A stretch of DNA of 63,212 nucleotides from the NCBI RefSeq assembly GCF_035306705.1, contig NZ_DATGNO010000047.1, forward strand, positions 1 through 63,212. Direction: 5' to 3'. Below, one piece after another: positions 26,317-35,661 of this stretch. Position 1 is the stretch's first letter; the number at the start of each line of letters is the position of its first letter. Both the position numbers and the translations under genes were made by a program. The notes under the pieces were generated by a model. That model was given only the letters and a program-made list of their open reading frames with translations. It had not been told where the DNA came from and ran no database searches. The stretch is from Xanthomarina sp035306705. GTDB taxonomy: Bacteria > Bacteroidota > Bacteroidia > Flavobacteriales > Flavobacteriaceae.

Positions 26317-26338
26317 CCAAGATTTTTATACTAATTAT

Positions 26339-26374
26339 AAAAACGCCATTGAAAATAATTAATGGCGTTTTTAA
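26339..26374. terminator. Intrinsic terminator after clpC
   Basis: A perfect 10-base stem (26341-26350 with 26361-26370) is followed by a T run. It ends clpC transcription. Confidence 0.85.
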
Positions 26375-26437
26375 TTTTATAATTTGTTTATTTACTAATT
26401 TTACTAGAGTTAACAAGCTAATTGTTACTAAAACGCT

Positions 26438-26812
26438 ATGCCTAAAAAATTAATTTTACCATTTGGAAATGTCACTCTTTATTCTCAATATATGGTTGTG
26501 ATTATGAATGAAGGCATTACCGTTACACCCAAATACAATTCCGTTTTGGAGGGTTTGGTGGAGAAATATTACAAGAATAAAAAACTGGTTTATATTACCT
26601 ATAGGCTGAATTCATATTCCGTAGATCCAAATGTATATTTTAAAACCTCACAAATTTCAAATATATTAGGTTTTGCCGTTGTTACAGGAAACGAAATCCG
26701 ACTAGACAATACCGCCATAGAAAAAATGTTTTACACAAAACCTTATCAAATCTTCGAGTCTATTGAGGACGCTATTGTATGGGCAAAAGAATTATGTGCT
26801 GAAAACAAGTAA
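26438..26812 (+). CDS. STAS/SpoIIAA-like small protein
   Basis: This 124-residue cytoplasmic protein resembles the 121-residue protein at 1388. It has an N-terminal strand pair (FGNVTLYSQYMVVIMNEGI), a helix (YNSVLEGLVEKYYKNKK), a central strand (LVYITYRLNSYSVDP) and a C-terminal helix (ESIEDAIVWAKELC). This pattern fits the SpoIIAA-like/STAS fold. Unlike the first copy it has no regulator partner next to it: clpC is upstream beyond a terminator, and hutH converges from 3 bases downstream. The function is unknown. Confidence 0.65.
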   Translation: MPKKLILPFGNVTLYSQYMVVIMNEGITVTPKYNSVLEGLVEKYYKNKKLVYITYRLNSYSVDPNVYFKTSQISNILGFAVVTGNEIRLDNTAIEKMFYTKPYQIFESIEDAIVWAKELCAENK

Positions 26813-26815
26813 GTT

Positions 26816-28324
26816 TTAAAACAACTCGTTACTATCAACACTTAAAGTATCTAAAAAAGCAATGGAATTTTCTATATCTTTATATAATTCTCTATCTACA
26901 GAAACAAAATCTACTTCAGCTCTATAGAAACTTAAAAAACTCTCTATAAATTCAGAAGATTTTAAATACGTTCTTAAGCTCAAAGCTTGAGACGCATTAA
27001 ATAATTCTATGGCCAATACCCGTTTTACGTTAGTTACCAATCTATAAGCTTGAGTAGCTGCATTTGCTCCCATACTTACATGATCTTCTTGTCCGTTACT
27101 AGAAACTATGCTATCAATACTTGCTGGAGAAGCTAATTGCTTGTTAGCACTAACAATACTAGCAGCAGTATATTGAGGTATCATAAACCCGGAATTTAAT
27201 CCAGGACTGTCTACCAAGAATGCCGGTAAGCCTCTTAAACCTGATACCAATTGAAAGACACGTCTTTCTGAAATATTTCCTAATTCTGCCATGGAAATTT
27301 TAAGGTAATCTAAAGCAAGAGCTAAGGGCTGTCCGTGAAAATTTCCTCCAGAAATAATTTTATCTTCCTTATAGAAAATATTGGGATTATCCGTCACCGA
27401 ATTAATTTCAGTAATAAAAGTTTTTTCAACAAAAGCCAAAGTATCTTTAGTTGCACCATGCACTTGAGGGATACATCTAAACGAATACGGATCTTGAACA
27501 TGAACTTTTTCCTGCTTGATCAATTCGCTTCCTTCTAAGAACTCACGAACACGTTCGGCAGTTTTTAACTGTCCGTTATGTGGTCTCACCAAATGTACCA
27601 ATTCATTAAAAGGTTCTATTCTACCATCGAAAGCATCTAAGGAAATACTTCCTATTAAATCGGCAAAATAAGAAAGTTTATAAGACTCAAATAACAAATG
27701 AATGCCATACGCGCTCATAAATTGGGTGCCATTTAAAAGTGCCAAACCTTCTTTGGACTGCAATGTTATAGGTTCCCAGCCTAGTTTTTTTAGGATGGCA
27801 TCTCCTGAATAACTTGTGCCTTTATAAGAAACCTCTCCTTTTCCAATTAAAGGCAACGCCAAATGTGCCAAAGGTGCTAAATCGCCCGAAGCTCCTAAAG
27901 ACCCTTGGGTATATATTTTTGGATATACGTCCTGATTATAAAAATCTACAAGACGTTCCACCGTTTGTAATTGCACACCACTATGTCCATAACTTAAAGA
28001 TTGAATTTTAAGCAACAGCATCAATTTTACAATAGCTTCTGGCACCTGGTCTCCTGTTCCACAAGCATGGGACATCATTAAATTTTCCTGAAGTTTTGTT
28101 AAATTATCTTTCGTAATCTTCACATCGTACAACGAACCAAAACCAGTGTTTATTCCATAAATTGGATCATCTTGATTCTTTAATTTTTCATTTAAATAGA
28201 TTCTACAAGCAGTAATTTTCTCTTTGACTTCATCTGAAAGCAGCAATTGTTTATTTTCAGAAACAATGCTATAAAGTGTTTTTAAATCGAGTGTCTTTGT
28301 AGAAATATAATGAATGTTGTCCAT
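26816..28324 (-). CDS. hutH: Histidine ammonia-lyase
   Basis: This 502-residue enzyme converts L-histidine to urocanate and ammonia, the first step of histidine use. The MIO cofactor forms from Ala-Ser-Gly in GSLGASGDLAPL (about residue 145). NGTQFMSAYG and a FHGQPLALALD segment match aromatic amino acid lyases. No other hut genes are adjacent, so a role in another aromatic amino acid lyase reaction cannot be ruled out, though the length and motif context favour HutH. It is convergent with the STAS-like gene and has no terminator between them. Confidence 0.9.
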   Translation of the reverse strand: MDNIHYISTKTLDLKTLYSIVSENKQLLLSDEVKEKITACRIYLNEKLKNQDDPIYGINTGFGSLYDVKITKDNLTKLQENLMMSHACGTGDQVPEAIVKLMLLLKIQSLSYGHSGVQLQTVERLVDFYNQDVYPKIYTQGSLGASGDLAPLAHLALPLIGKGEVSYKGTSYSGDAILKKLGWEPITLQSKEGLALLNGTQFMSAYGIHLLFESYKLSYFADLIGSISLDAFDGRIEPFNELVHLVRPHNGQLKTAERVREFLEGSELIKQEKVHVQDPYSFRCIPQVHGATKDTLAFVEKTFITEINSVTDNPNIFYKEDKIISGGNFHGQPLALALDYLKISMAELGNISERRVFQLVSGLRGLPAFLVDSPGLNSGFMIPQYTAASIVSANKQLASPASIDSIVSSNGQEDHVSMGANAATQAYRLVTNVKRVLAIELFNASQALSLRTYLKSSEFIESFLSFYRAEVDFVSVDRELYKDIENSIAFLDTLSVDSNELF

Positions 28325-28422
28325 GGTGTTTTTAAATTGATTTCAAAAATCAAAATTACAAATCTTTTATGCAAACATTTGTTAATAATTAACTGTAATG
28401 CTGAAAAATATAATTAATCTAT

Positions 28423-28430
28423 TATTTTTG
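28423..28430 (+). promoter_or_regulatory. Flavobacterial -7 box for the TlpA-like gene
   Basis: TATTTTTG matches TAnnTTTG and lies 20 bases upstream of the ATG at 28451. No well-spaced TTG is seen. Confidence 0.45.
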
Positions 28431-28450
28431 ATAAAAATAAATAACTAACA

Positions 28451-29485
28451 ATGAAAAAAATATTATTTCTATTAAGTGCCATTGCCATTTTCTCTTGTAA
28501 AGAAGAACCTAAAGATTATGTGACATTTTCGGGAAAAATAACAAACAAAAGTAGCGATTCGGTTGTTGTAAGATCACAAGACTACACAAAAACCATTAAA
28601 CTTAATGAGGATGGTAGCTTTAGCGATACTTTAAAAGTTGAAACAGGCGTGTATAACTTTTTTGATGGAAACGAAAGCACCAATTTATTCTTGAAAAATG
28701 GTTTTGACCTTCATCTAACTTTAGATACTAAAGAATTTGACGAAACTATTATTTATACCGGAACTGGATCGGAGAACAGTAACTTTTTAGCTGAAAGATC
28801 CTTAAAGGAAGAAAAATTATTAAACCTGGACGAATTAGCCTCCATTACAGAAATGGAGGAACTAGACAAAGCCATGGACCATATTAAAACTGAATTAAAT
28901 GAGTTTTATACGTCTAAAACCGGAATAGATTCATCATTAACTAAAGGTGGACTTAAAGACATTGAGCCTATGCTTAAGTTTTATAAAGGCTATTTGGCTG
29001 ATGGTATTTCCTTGAAAAAAGATTTACCGGAAGGTGCTCCTTCTCCAACTTTTGTTGATTACGAGAATGTGGATGGAACAACTACTTCTTTAGAAGATTT
29101 AAAAGGAAAATATACCTATATCGATGTTTGGGCAACTTGGTGTGGACCATGTAAAGCTGAAATTCCTTCGTTAAAAGCTTTGGAAAAAGAATATCATGGA
29201 AAAAACATACATTTTGTAAGTCTTTCTATTGATGACGATAAGTCGCATGGAGGTTCATGGGATAAAGCCCGTGAAGATTGGAAAGCCATGATTGCTGATA
29301 AAGAATTAAGTGGCATTCAATTATTTGCTCCTGAAGGTTGGAAAACACCTTTTATTCGAGATTATAAAATCAACGGAATTCCAAGATTTATTTTAATTGA
29401 TCCTAGTGGAAACATTGTAACTCCTGATGCTCCAAGACCTTCAAGTGAAAAACTTAAAGAGTTGTTTAACACCTTAAACATCTAA
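28451..29485 (+). CDS. TlpA/ResA-like thiol-disulfide oxidoreductase lipoprotein
   Basis: This 344-residue protein starts with a lipoprotein signal (lipobox IFSC, Cys near residue 16). An N-terminal DUF4369-like beta region (about 25-110) and a helical linker follow. The C-terminal thioredoxin fold (about 200-344) has the active site WATWCGPCKAEIPS and a cis-proline in NGIPRFILID. It would reduce periplasmic disulfides or help cytochrome maturation. Its own promoter and a terminator make it a single-gene unit. Confidence 0.9.
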   Translation: MKKILFLLSAIAIFSCKEEPKDYVTFSGKITNKSSDSVVVRSQDYTKTIKLNEDGSFSDTLKVETGVYNFFDGNESTNLFLKNGFDLHLTLDTKEFDETIIYTGTGSENSNFLAERSLKEEKLLNLDELASITEMEELDKAMDHIKTELNEFYTSKTGIDSSLTKGGLKDIEPMLKFYKGYLADGISLKKDLPEGAPSPTFVDYENVDGTTTSLEDLKGKYTYIDVWATWCGPCKAEIPSLKALEKEYHGKNIHFVSLSIDDDKSHGGSWDKAREDWKAMIADKELSGIQLFAPEGWKTPFIRDYKINGIPRFILIDPSGNIVTPDAPRPSSEKLKELFNTLNI

Positions 29486-29506
29486 AAGTAAGTTATTATA
29501 AAACTG

Positions 29507-29537
29507 AAAAGCCACTTGAAATAAGTGGCTTTTTTTA
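29507..29537. terminator. Bidirectional intrinsic terminator
   Basis: An 11-base stem (29507-29517 with 29523-29533) has a 5-base loop and T/A runs on both sides. It separates the convergent TlpA-like and NAD(P)HX repair genes; the stop codon of the latter lies in the T run. Confidence 0.88.
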
Positions 29538-31088
29538 ATTTTCTTCTTGAACTGACTCTTCCCCTTCAACTAATTCTGGCTGCCTAAATAAATCTAAATA
29601 GGCCTCTCCTAAAGTTTCAATAACATGACTGGCAATTAAACTTTGGTAACCTGTAAGTTCCACAGCGATATCTGCCGATTTTCCATGTAAATAAACCCCA
29701 AAAATAGAAGCAATCAACGGATTATAACCTTGCGCTATCAAACCTGTAATGATTCCTGTTAGAACATCTCCTGTTCCTCCTGTTGCCAAACCTGGATTTC
29801 CAGTTGTATTTACATACAACTTATCTTCTAAAACAGTAATGGTATTAGCTCCTTTAATAACCACTATTATTTTATGTTTTTTTGAAAAGGCCTTTACTTT
29901 TTTAAGCTTATCGAAATCATCTTTCCACTTACCAATCAGGCGTTCCAATTCTTTTGGGTGTGGAGTTAAAACGGTACCTTCTGGTAGCAATTTAATAAGC
30001 GCTTTTTTCTTAGATAAAATATTTATGGCATCCGCATCTATAACTAATGGCGATTTGTTGGTTTTTAGAAAATCTTCAAATGCTTTTAAGGTTTTGTCGT
30101 CTGTTCCCATACCAACTCCTACTCCTACAACTGAAGGCGTAAAATCGATTTTGATATGAGTTATTAATTTTTCATCTTCGTCTGTCAAAACCATAGCTTC
30201 TGGAAAAGCAGCTTGAATGGCACAATACCCACATTTAGGAATATTAACGGTTACCAAACCTGCTCCTGTAGCTAAAGCCGCTCTACTAGCCAATGTAACA
30301 GCACCAATTTTCCCATAACTTCCACCAATTATTAACGCATGTCCGTAATGACCTTTATTGGAATATTTTTCTCTTGGTTGATAAAGCGCCAAAACTTCAT
30401 TTTTACCTATTAATTCGGCCTCGGTTTCTGTTGCAATTAAAAACTCCCGATCAATTCCTATATCCAAAACTTCCCATTCTATTGTGTATTTTGCTGTATC
30501 CGGCAAAAAGAAAACCAATTTTGGAGACTGAAAACTCAAGGTATAATTTGCCCAAACAACGTCATTCTCATCTTTAGGAGCTTGATCTGTATGCAAACCC
30601 GATGGAATATCTATAGCCAAAGTAAAAGCCTTAGAGGCTCTAAAATGCTGAAACAGTTGCTTTATCCAGACACCTACTTCCCTATTCAATCCAATACCAA
30701 AAACAGCATCAATAATAATATCGTCTGTAGAAATAGGTGGAAAATCTTCTTTACAACTTAATAAAGTTGGCCATTCTTTTGTAACATGTTTTATTTGATC
30801 GTAATTATATAAAAACTCCTTCGATCGTTTGGTACTACAATTAATAACATAGGTATGTACATTATATCCATAAATTATTAAATGCCTAGCAACCACCAGT
30901 CCATCTCCACCATTATTGCCAATGCCACAAAACACATGAATAGGAACTTGCGCACCTTGCAACCTAACATGCAACCAGTTAAATATCTGGATACCTGCGC
31001 GTTCCATTAATTCTATGGAAGAGATGCTTTGCTTTTCAGCTGTTAATTTATCGCCTTCGTAAACTTGCTCTTTAGATAATATCTTCAT
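29535..31088 (-). CDS. nnr: Bifunctional NAD(P)HX epimerase/dehydratase
   Basis: This 517-residue fused repair enzyme restores hydrated NAD(P)H. The N-terminal YjeF_N epimerase domain (about 1-215) shows VFCGIGNNGGDGLVVARHL. The C-terminal ADP-dependent dehydratase (about 225-500) shows GHYGHALIIGGSYGKIGAV, LTPHPKE and NTTGNPGLATGGTGDVLTG, the ribokinase-like signature. The tail has a polar extension (LVEGEESVQEEN). The length agrees with other fused NnrD-NnrE enzymes. Confidence 0.95.
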   Translation of the reverse strand: MKILSKEQVYEGDKLTAEKQSISSIELMERAGIQIFNWLHVRLQGAQVPIHVFCGIGNNGGDGLVVARHLIIYGYNVHTYVINCSTKRSKEFLYNYDQIKHVTKEWPTLLSCKEDFPPISTDDIIIDAVFGIGLNREVGVWIKQLFQHFRASKAFTLAIDIPSGLHTDQAPKDENDVVWANYTLSFQSPKLVFFLPDTAKYTIEWEVLDIGIDREFLIATETEAELIGKNEVLALYQPREKYSNKGHYGHALIIGGSYGKIGAVTLASRAALATGAGLVTVNIPKCGYCAIQAAFPEAMVLTDEDEKLITHIKIDFTPSVVGVGVGMGTDDKTLKAFEDFLKTNKSPLVIDADAINILSKKKALIKLLPEGTVLTPHPKELERLIGKWKDDFDKLKKVKAFSKKHKIIVVIKGANTITVLEDKLYVNTTGNPGLATGGTGDVLTGIITGLIAQGYNPLIASIFGVYLHGKSADIAVELTGYQSLIASHVIETLGEAYLDLFRQPELVEGEESVQEEN

Positions 31089-31170
31089 GAGTAATTCTTG
31101 CTATTACAATTATGTATATAAACCTCTAGGTCTTTCAAAAATACAGTTAATTTTATAGGAAGTAAAATTA

Positions 31171-31178
31171 TACTTTTG
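31171..31178 (+). promoter_or_regulatory. Flavobacterial -7 box for the GNAT gene
   Basis: TACTTTTG fits TAnnTTTG. It overlaps a TTG at 31176 that would otherwise extend the acetyltransferase by 12 codons. This supports translation from the ATG at 31212 instead. Confidence 0.55.
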
Positions 31179-31211
31179 AAATTCTTAAAACCCATCAACT
31201 ACAATTTTGAA

Positions 31212-31727
31212 ATGATTACAATAGTAAAAGCAAGTATTAACGATTCTGAAACACTTTCAATCCTTGGAAAACAAACTTTTATAGAATCTCATGGCTTGAG
31301 TGCACCTAAAAAAGATGTTGCAAATTATGTGTCATCTAAATTGACTACAAAGGTCTTTGAGGTAGAATTATGTGATATCAATAACATTTTTCACATCGCT
31401 TATTTCAACAATAAACCGATTGGTTATTCTAAAATAATCTATAATAATTTACAAGAAAATATTCCTCTTAAAAGCATTACAAAGCTAGAGAGGTTATATG
31501 TTTTACAGGAATTTCATCATTTAAAATTGGGTTTGGAGCTTTTTAAGTTTAATATAAAATTATCTAAAGAAAACCATCAAATTGGGATGTGGTTATTTGT
31601 GTGGGTAGAAAACCAGAAGGCCATTAATTTTTATAGAAAAGCAGGTTTTGAAATTGTAGGTAAATACGATTTTAAAATTTCTGAAACACATTCCAACCCA
31701 AACCATCAGATGCTTTTACTCTATTAA
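31212..31727 (+). CDS. GNAT family N-acetyltransferase
   Basis: This protein has about 171 residues from the chosen ATG. It has the GNAT layout: the N-terminal ITIVKASINDSETLSIL, a central strand FHIAYFNNKPIGYSKI, and an acetyl-CoA site region KLERLYVLQEFHHLKLGLEL, in which the usual Q/RxxGxG/A loop is degenerate. The C-terminal WLFVWVENQKAINFYRKAGF is the classic final motif. The substrate is unknown. A TTG start at 31176 was rejected because a -7 promoter box overlaps it. Confidence 0.88.
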   Translation: MITIVKASINDSETLSILGKQTFIESHGLSAPKKDVANYVSSKLTTKVFEVELCDINNIFHIAYFNNKPIGYSKIIYNNLQENIPLKSITKLERLYVLQEFHHLKLGLELFKFNIKLSKENHQIGMWLFVWVENQKAINFYRKAGFEIVGKYDFKISETHSNPNHQMLLLY

Positions 31728-31815
31728 TTTTAACTGATTTTCGGAAAAAAAGTTTAATTTCGTTATAAATCAATCTTTTACATTCTGTTATCCTCATTTA
31801 TTTAAAATCTGAAAA

Positions 31816-32640
31816 ATGAAACATTTCGTACAACTGGTATTGCTATCTCTTTTTTTAGCCAACTGTTCTAATAAACCACAGTACAACGATCCGATTCCAA
31901 AACATGATAGTTTTAATATGGAATCCAGAGAAGTTGGAGAAACTAGAACGATTAATATTTGGACTCCTGAAGATTATAAAGAAAGTAATGTCTCATATCC
32001 TGTTTTATATATGCCAGATGGCGGTATTGAGGGAGAAGACTTTCCTCATATTGCAAATACGATTGCAGAATTGGTTAAAAACAAAAGTATTCCTCCTATT
32101 ATTCTTGTAGGTATTGCAAACACAGATCGACGTAGAGATTTAACTGGGTTTTCTGAAACGGAATACGATAAACAATATGCGCCACAAACCGATGGCGCAA
32201 AAAACTATAGAGCTTTTATTTCTAATGAGTTATTTGCGGAAATAGAAAAACGTTATAGAGTAACTGATAAAAAAGGACTTATAGGCGAATCGTTGGCAGG
32301 ACTTTTTGTGGTGGAAACCTTGTTTTTAAAACCTGAGTTATTTGATTTTTATATTGCGATGGACCCATCTTTATGGTGGAATAATAAACACTTAACACAT
32401 ACAGCTAAGGACGATTTAGTCAATTTTCCTGATAAGAACATCAGGTTTTGGTTTGCTGGTTCTAGTGCCGTGGATATTTCTGACAGTACAAACAAACTAG
32501 CTGAAATATTAAAAGCTCATGCTCCAGAAACTTTAATTTGGAAGTACTCCAATGAACCAAATGAAAAGCATAATACTATTTTTAGAGCCACCAAAGAGAA
32601 AGCTTTTATTTGGGCTTTGGGAAATAATAAAAACGAGTAA
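31816..32640 (+). CDS. Esterase-D/IroE-like alpha/beta hydrolase lipoprotein
   Basis: This 274-residue protein has a lipoprotein leader (FLANC, Cys near residue 17). It belongs to the PF00756-type esterase family: YPVLYMPDGG, the nucleophile in GLIGESLAGLF (about residue 156) and the FIAMDPSLWW segment. The histidine is probably in EKHNTIF near the C-terminus. Family members hydrolyse siderophore esters, S-formylglutathione or other esters; here the substrate is unknown. Anchoring in the envelope suggests an extracytoplasmic substrate. Confidence 0.85.
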   Translation: MKHFVQLVLLSLFLANCSNKPQYNDPIPKHDSFNMESREVGETRTINIWTPEDYKESNVSYPVLYMPDGGIEGEDFPHIANTIAELVKNKSIPPIILVGIANTDRRRDLTGFSETEYDKQYAPQTDGAKNYRAFISNELFAEIEKRYRVTDKKGLIGESLAGLFVVETLFLKPELFDFYIAMDPSLWWNNKHLTHTAKDDLVNFPDKNIRFWFAGSSAVDISDSTNKLAEILKAHAPETLIWKYSNEPNEKHNTIFRATKEKAFIWALGNNKNE

Positions 32641-32722
32641 ATACACGTATATTATAAAGATGACTGATTTTGGTTTATTTAACCCATTAATTTTAGTTAA
32701 TACATCCAAAATCCCCTGTTAT

Positions 32723-34357
32723 CTAATCCAAATTAGGCAACTTAAAACCATCTAAAACACTTTTTTCTTTCATAAGTTTTTCAATGTCTTCAGATTTTCT
32801 AGGTGCTTCAGCAGAAAGGTTTATTGGACCATTTTCAGTAATTAAAATATCGTCTTCAATTCTTACGCCAATTCCCCACCATTTTTCATCACAATCACTT
32901 CCTTTAGGAATATAGATTCCAGGCTCTACAGTAATTACCATATTTGCTTCAAAAGGACCGTAAAGTCCAGCATCATGAACATCCAAACCGATATAATGAG
33001 AAGTTCCATGTGGGAAATATTTTCTGGATTCTGCTTCAGATTTTATTATACCTAATTCCATCAAACCTTTGGTTATTATATCTCTCCCAACGGTATCCGT
33101 AATGTTATGGGGATTACCAACTACTGCTGCTGCAATTCCTGCTTCTTGAGCTTCGTAAACTAAATCGTAGATAATTTTTTGTTCTTTGGTAAATTTCCCA
33201 TTTGCCGGAATGGTTCGGGTTACATCGGCCGTGTAGCCGCGGTATTCTGCACCTAAATCCATCAAAACCAACTCGTTTTCAACCTGCATTTTACTATTGT
33301 CTATATAATGTAACACACAGGCATTGTTTCCTGCGCCAACGATGCTTGGATAGCCTTCAAATTCGCTTCCGTATTTTTTATATACAAATTCGTGAATGCC
33401 CTGAATTTCTGTTTCAGACATTTTTGGATGTATCGCTTTCATAACTTCACGTTGTCCCATAGCCGAAATTCTAACGGCTTTTGTCAATAGCACCATTTCC
33501 TCAGGCGTTTTAATCTGTCTTAATTCCCCCATAATGGTGGTAAGGGTTTTAATATCTAAATTGCTTTTAGGCGTTTCGGCTTCTATTTTAATAACTTGTT
33601 GCTTTAGTTCAATTCTTGTGTTGTTATCTGTTGTGTTTACATATTCAGAAATAATTTTGTCTTCTTTTAACTCTGGATAATATTGTAAAGCACGATTTAA
33701 ATCCTGGGCAACATTATTGCTGTTTTCAACACCACTTTCTTTAATCATTTCGTAAGCTCTCTCTTTCATAGGGTTTGAAAAGGCTTCTTCGCTATAATTT
33801 GCTTGCTCTTTAAACGTTTCAACCAAACTGTATAAATCGCCTTTTTCTCTTTTGGATTTTCTATAATCGTTTTCAAAATTAAAAAACATCACTTTATCAA
33901 AAGAGGCATAATTTATTCCTGAATTCTCAAAATCTACTCCAAAATAAGCCACATCGAAACCCAATTTGTTTTTCGCACCATCCACACCTAAACGGGCTCC
34001 ATCAAAAAGTTCCATTCGAGCGTTTTTTCCTCTAACATATAGAATTTCATTATAACTTTTTCCTTCAGCATTGGTTTGATTTTCAGAAAATATAACTAGC
34101 ACAGAATGTGGCTCTTTATAACCTGTTAAATAATAAAAATTTGGGTCTTGGTGATAGATATAATCCACATCGTTTGCACGATTTCTAATAGGATTTGCAA
34201 ATAAAACAGCCACACTGTTCTCTGGCATTTTATTTCTAAAAGCGTCTCTTCTACTTTTATGAAATTCTGGAGTTAAATAATCGGTTGGGTTGCCATCTTG
34301 AGCAAAAAGCAACATGGAAAACAAAAAAACACTTAGGGTGGTTAATAGAAATTTCAT
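32723..34357 (-). CDS. Secreted Xaa-Pro aminopeptidase (M24B)
   Basis: This 544-residue protein has a signal peptide ending MLLFAQ, an aminopeptidase P N-terminal domain (about 30-180) and a pita-bread M24 catalytic domain (about 270-520). Metal ligands are visible as LMDLGAEYRGYTADVTR (two Asp), GTSHYIGLDVHD (His), VEPGIYI (Glu) and a late RIEDDILIT (Glu). It removes N-terminal residues preceding proline from peptides in the periplasm. It is transcribed alone and is divergent from gcvT. Confidence 0.93.
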   Translation of the reverse strand: MKFLLTTLSVFLFSMLLFAQDGNPTDYLTPEFHKSRRDAFRNKMPENSVAVLFANPIRNRANDVDYIYHQDPNFYYLTGYKEPHSVLVIFSENQTNAEGKSYNEILYVRGKNARMELFDGARLGVDGAKNKLGFDVAYFGVDFENSGINYASFDKVMFFNFENDYRKSKREKGDLYSLVETFKEQANYSEEAFSNPMKERAYEMIKESGVENSNNVAQDLNRALQYYPELKEDKIISEYVNTTDNNTRIELKQQVIKIEAETPKSNLDIKTLTTIMGELRQIKTPEEMVLLTKAVRISAMGQREVMKAIHPKMSETEIQGIHEFVYKKYGSEFEGYPSIVGAGNNACVLHYIDNSKMQVENELVLMDLGAEYRGYTADVTRTIPANGKFTKEQKIIYDLVYEAQEAGIAAAVVGNPHNITDTVGRDIITKGLMELGIIKSEAESRKYFPHGTSHYIGLDVHDAGLYGPFEANMVITVEPGIYIPKGSDCDEKWWGIGVRIEDDILITENGPINLSAEAPRKSEDIEKLMKEKSVLDGFKLPNLD

Positions 34358-34461
34358 AAGGAACTATTTTTAGATGTATCTAAAATAATACTTTATCTAT
34401 TGTTTAGAAGAAACCCATCAAAAATTAACAAATTTTTAATGATATAATATCGCTCTCTTGC

Positions 34462-34493
34462 TTGAACAAAATAGATTTAATTCAATACTTTTG
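34462..34493 (+). promoter_or_regulatory. Flavobacterial promoter for gcvT
   Basis: TTG at 34462-34464 and TACTTTTG at 34486-34493 are separated by 21 bases, a good match to the TTG/TAnnTTTG consensus. The leader to the gcvT ATG is about 80 bases. Confidence 0.65.
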
Positions 34494-34575
34494 TGTTTTA
34501 ATCAAAATTTAATTAATTACATACCTAACATACTCTCTAACCCTAGTCAGTTGTGGGAACAAAATAATATTTTCA

Positions 34576-35658
34576 ATGAAAGACATAGCTTTAAAATCAA
34601 CCCACGAAGCTCTTGGAGCAAAAATGGTTCCTTTTGCAGGATTCAACATGCCAGTTCAATATGAAGGCGTTAATATAGAACACGAAACCGTTAGAAAAGG
34701 TGTTGGCGTTTTTGATGTCTCACATATGGGTGAGTTTTTTATTGAAGGCCCTCATGCCTTAGAACTTATTCAAAAAGTATGTAGTAACGATGCCAGTAAA
34801 TTAGAGATTGGAAAAGCACAATACAGTTATTTACCAAATGAAGATGGCGGAATTGTGGACGATTTAATTATTTATCGTTTAAAAGAAGAAAGCTATTTAT
34901 TGGTTGTTAATGCTGGAAATATCGAAAAAGATTGGAAATGGATTTCTTCTAAAAATGATGTTGGCGCCACTTTACGCGATTTAAGTGATGAATATGCTTT
35001 ACTTGCCATTCAAGGTCCTAAAGCTATTGAAGCCATGCAAAGCTTAACCAGTAAAAATTTATCTGAAATCAACTTTTACAATTTTGTAGTAGGTGATTTT
35101 GCAGGAATAGAAAATGTCATTATTTCGGCAACCGGTTATACTGGTAGTGGCGGATTTGAAATCTATTGTAAAAACAACGAAGTAAAACAAGTTTGGGATA
35201 AAGTGTTTGAAGCTGGAGCTGCTTATGGTATTAAACCTATTGGCTTAGCTGCAAGAGACACACTAAGACTTGAAATGGGATACTGCTTATACGGAAACGA
35301 TATAGATGATACCACATCTCCTTTTGAAGCTGGTTTAGGTTGGGTAACTAAATTCACCAAGGAATTCACAAATTCTAAAGCTTTAGAAGCTGAGAAAGCC
35401 CGTGGTTTAGAAAATAAATTAATCGCTTTTAAAATAGACGACCGTGGTATTCCTAGACAAGGTTACGATATCGTGGATGGACAAGGCAATAAAATTGGTC
35501 ATGTAACTTCTGGAACCATGTCTCCATCTTTAGGAATAGGTATTGGTTTAGGTTATGTACCAAAAGTATTTGCCGATGTGGATACAAAAATCCATATTCA
35601 AATTAGAAAAAACGCTGTTGCTGCAACAGTTGTAAAACTACCTTTTTATAAGGTTTAA
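34576..35658 (+). CDS. gcvT: Glycine cleavage system aminomethyltransferase (T protein)
   Basis: This 360-residue enzyme transfers the methylene group from the H-protein lipoyl arm to tetrahydrofolate. Family motifs include GVFDVSHMGEF (about 50), a folate-site GIVDDLIIYR, the RDTLRLEMGYCLYGNDID region (about 235-250) and a C-terminal barrel with GHVTSGTMSPSLG. Other gcv genes are not in the window. The glutaminase gene follows after only 3 bases, so the two are cotranscribed. Confidence 0.95.
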   Translation: MKDIALKSTHEALGAKMVPFAGFNMPVQYEGVNIEHETVRKGVGVFDVSHMGEFFIEGPHALELIQKVCSNDASKLEIGKAQYSYLPNEDGGIVDDLIIYRLKEESYLLVVNAGNIEKDWKWISSKNDVGATLRDLSDEYALLAIQGPKAIEAMQSLTSKNLSEINFYNFVVGDFAGIENVIISATGYTGSGGFEIYCKNNEVKQVWDKVFEAGAAYGIKPIGLAARDTLRLEMGYCLYGNDIDDTTSPFEAGLGWVTKFTKEFTNSKALEAEKARGLENKLIAFKIDDRGIPRQGYDIVDGQGNKIGHVTSGTMSPSLGIGIGLGYVPKVFADVDTKIHIQIRKNAVAATVVKLPFYKV

Positions 35659-35661
35659 CAT

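Noticed and set aside
31176..31211. TTG start giving the GNAT protein 12 extra residues
   Set aside because: A TAnnTTTG promoter box covers the TTG, and the family homology begins after the ATG at 31212.
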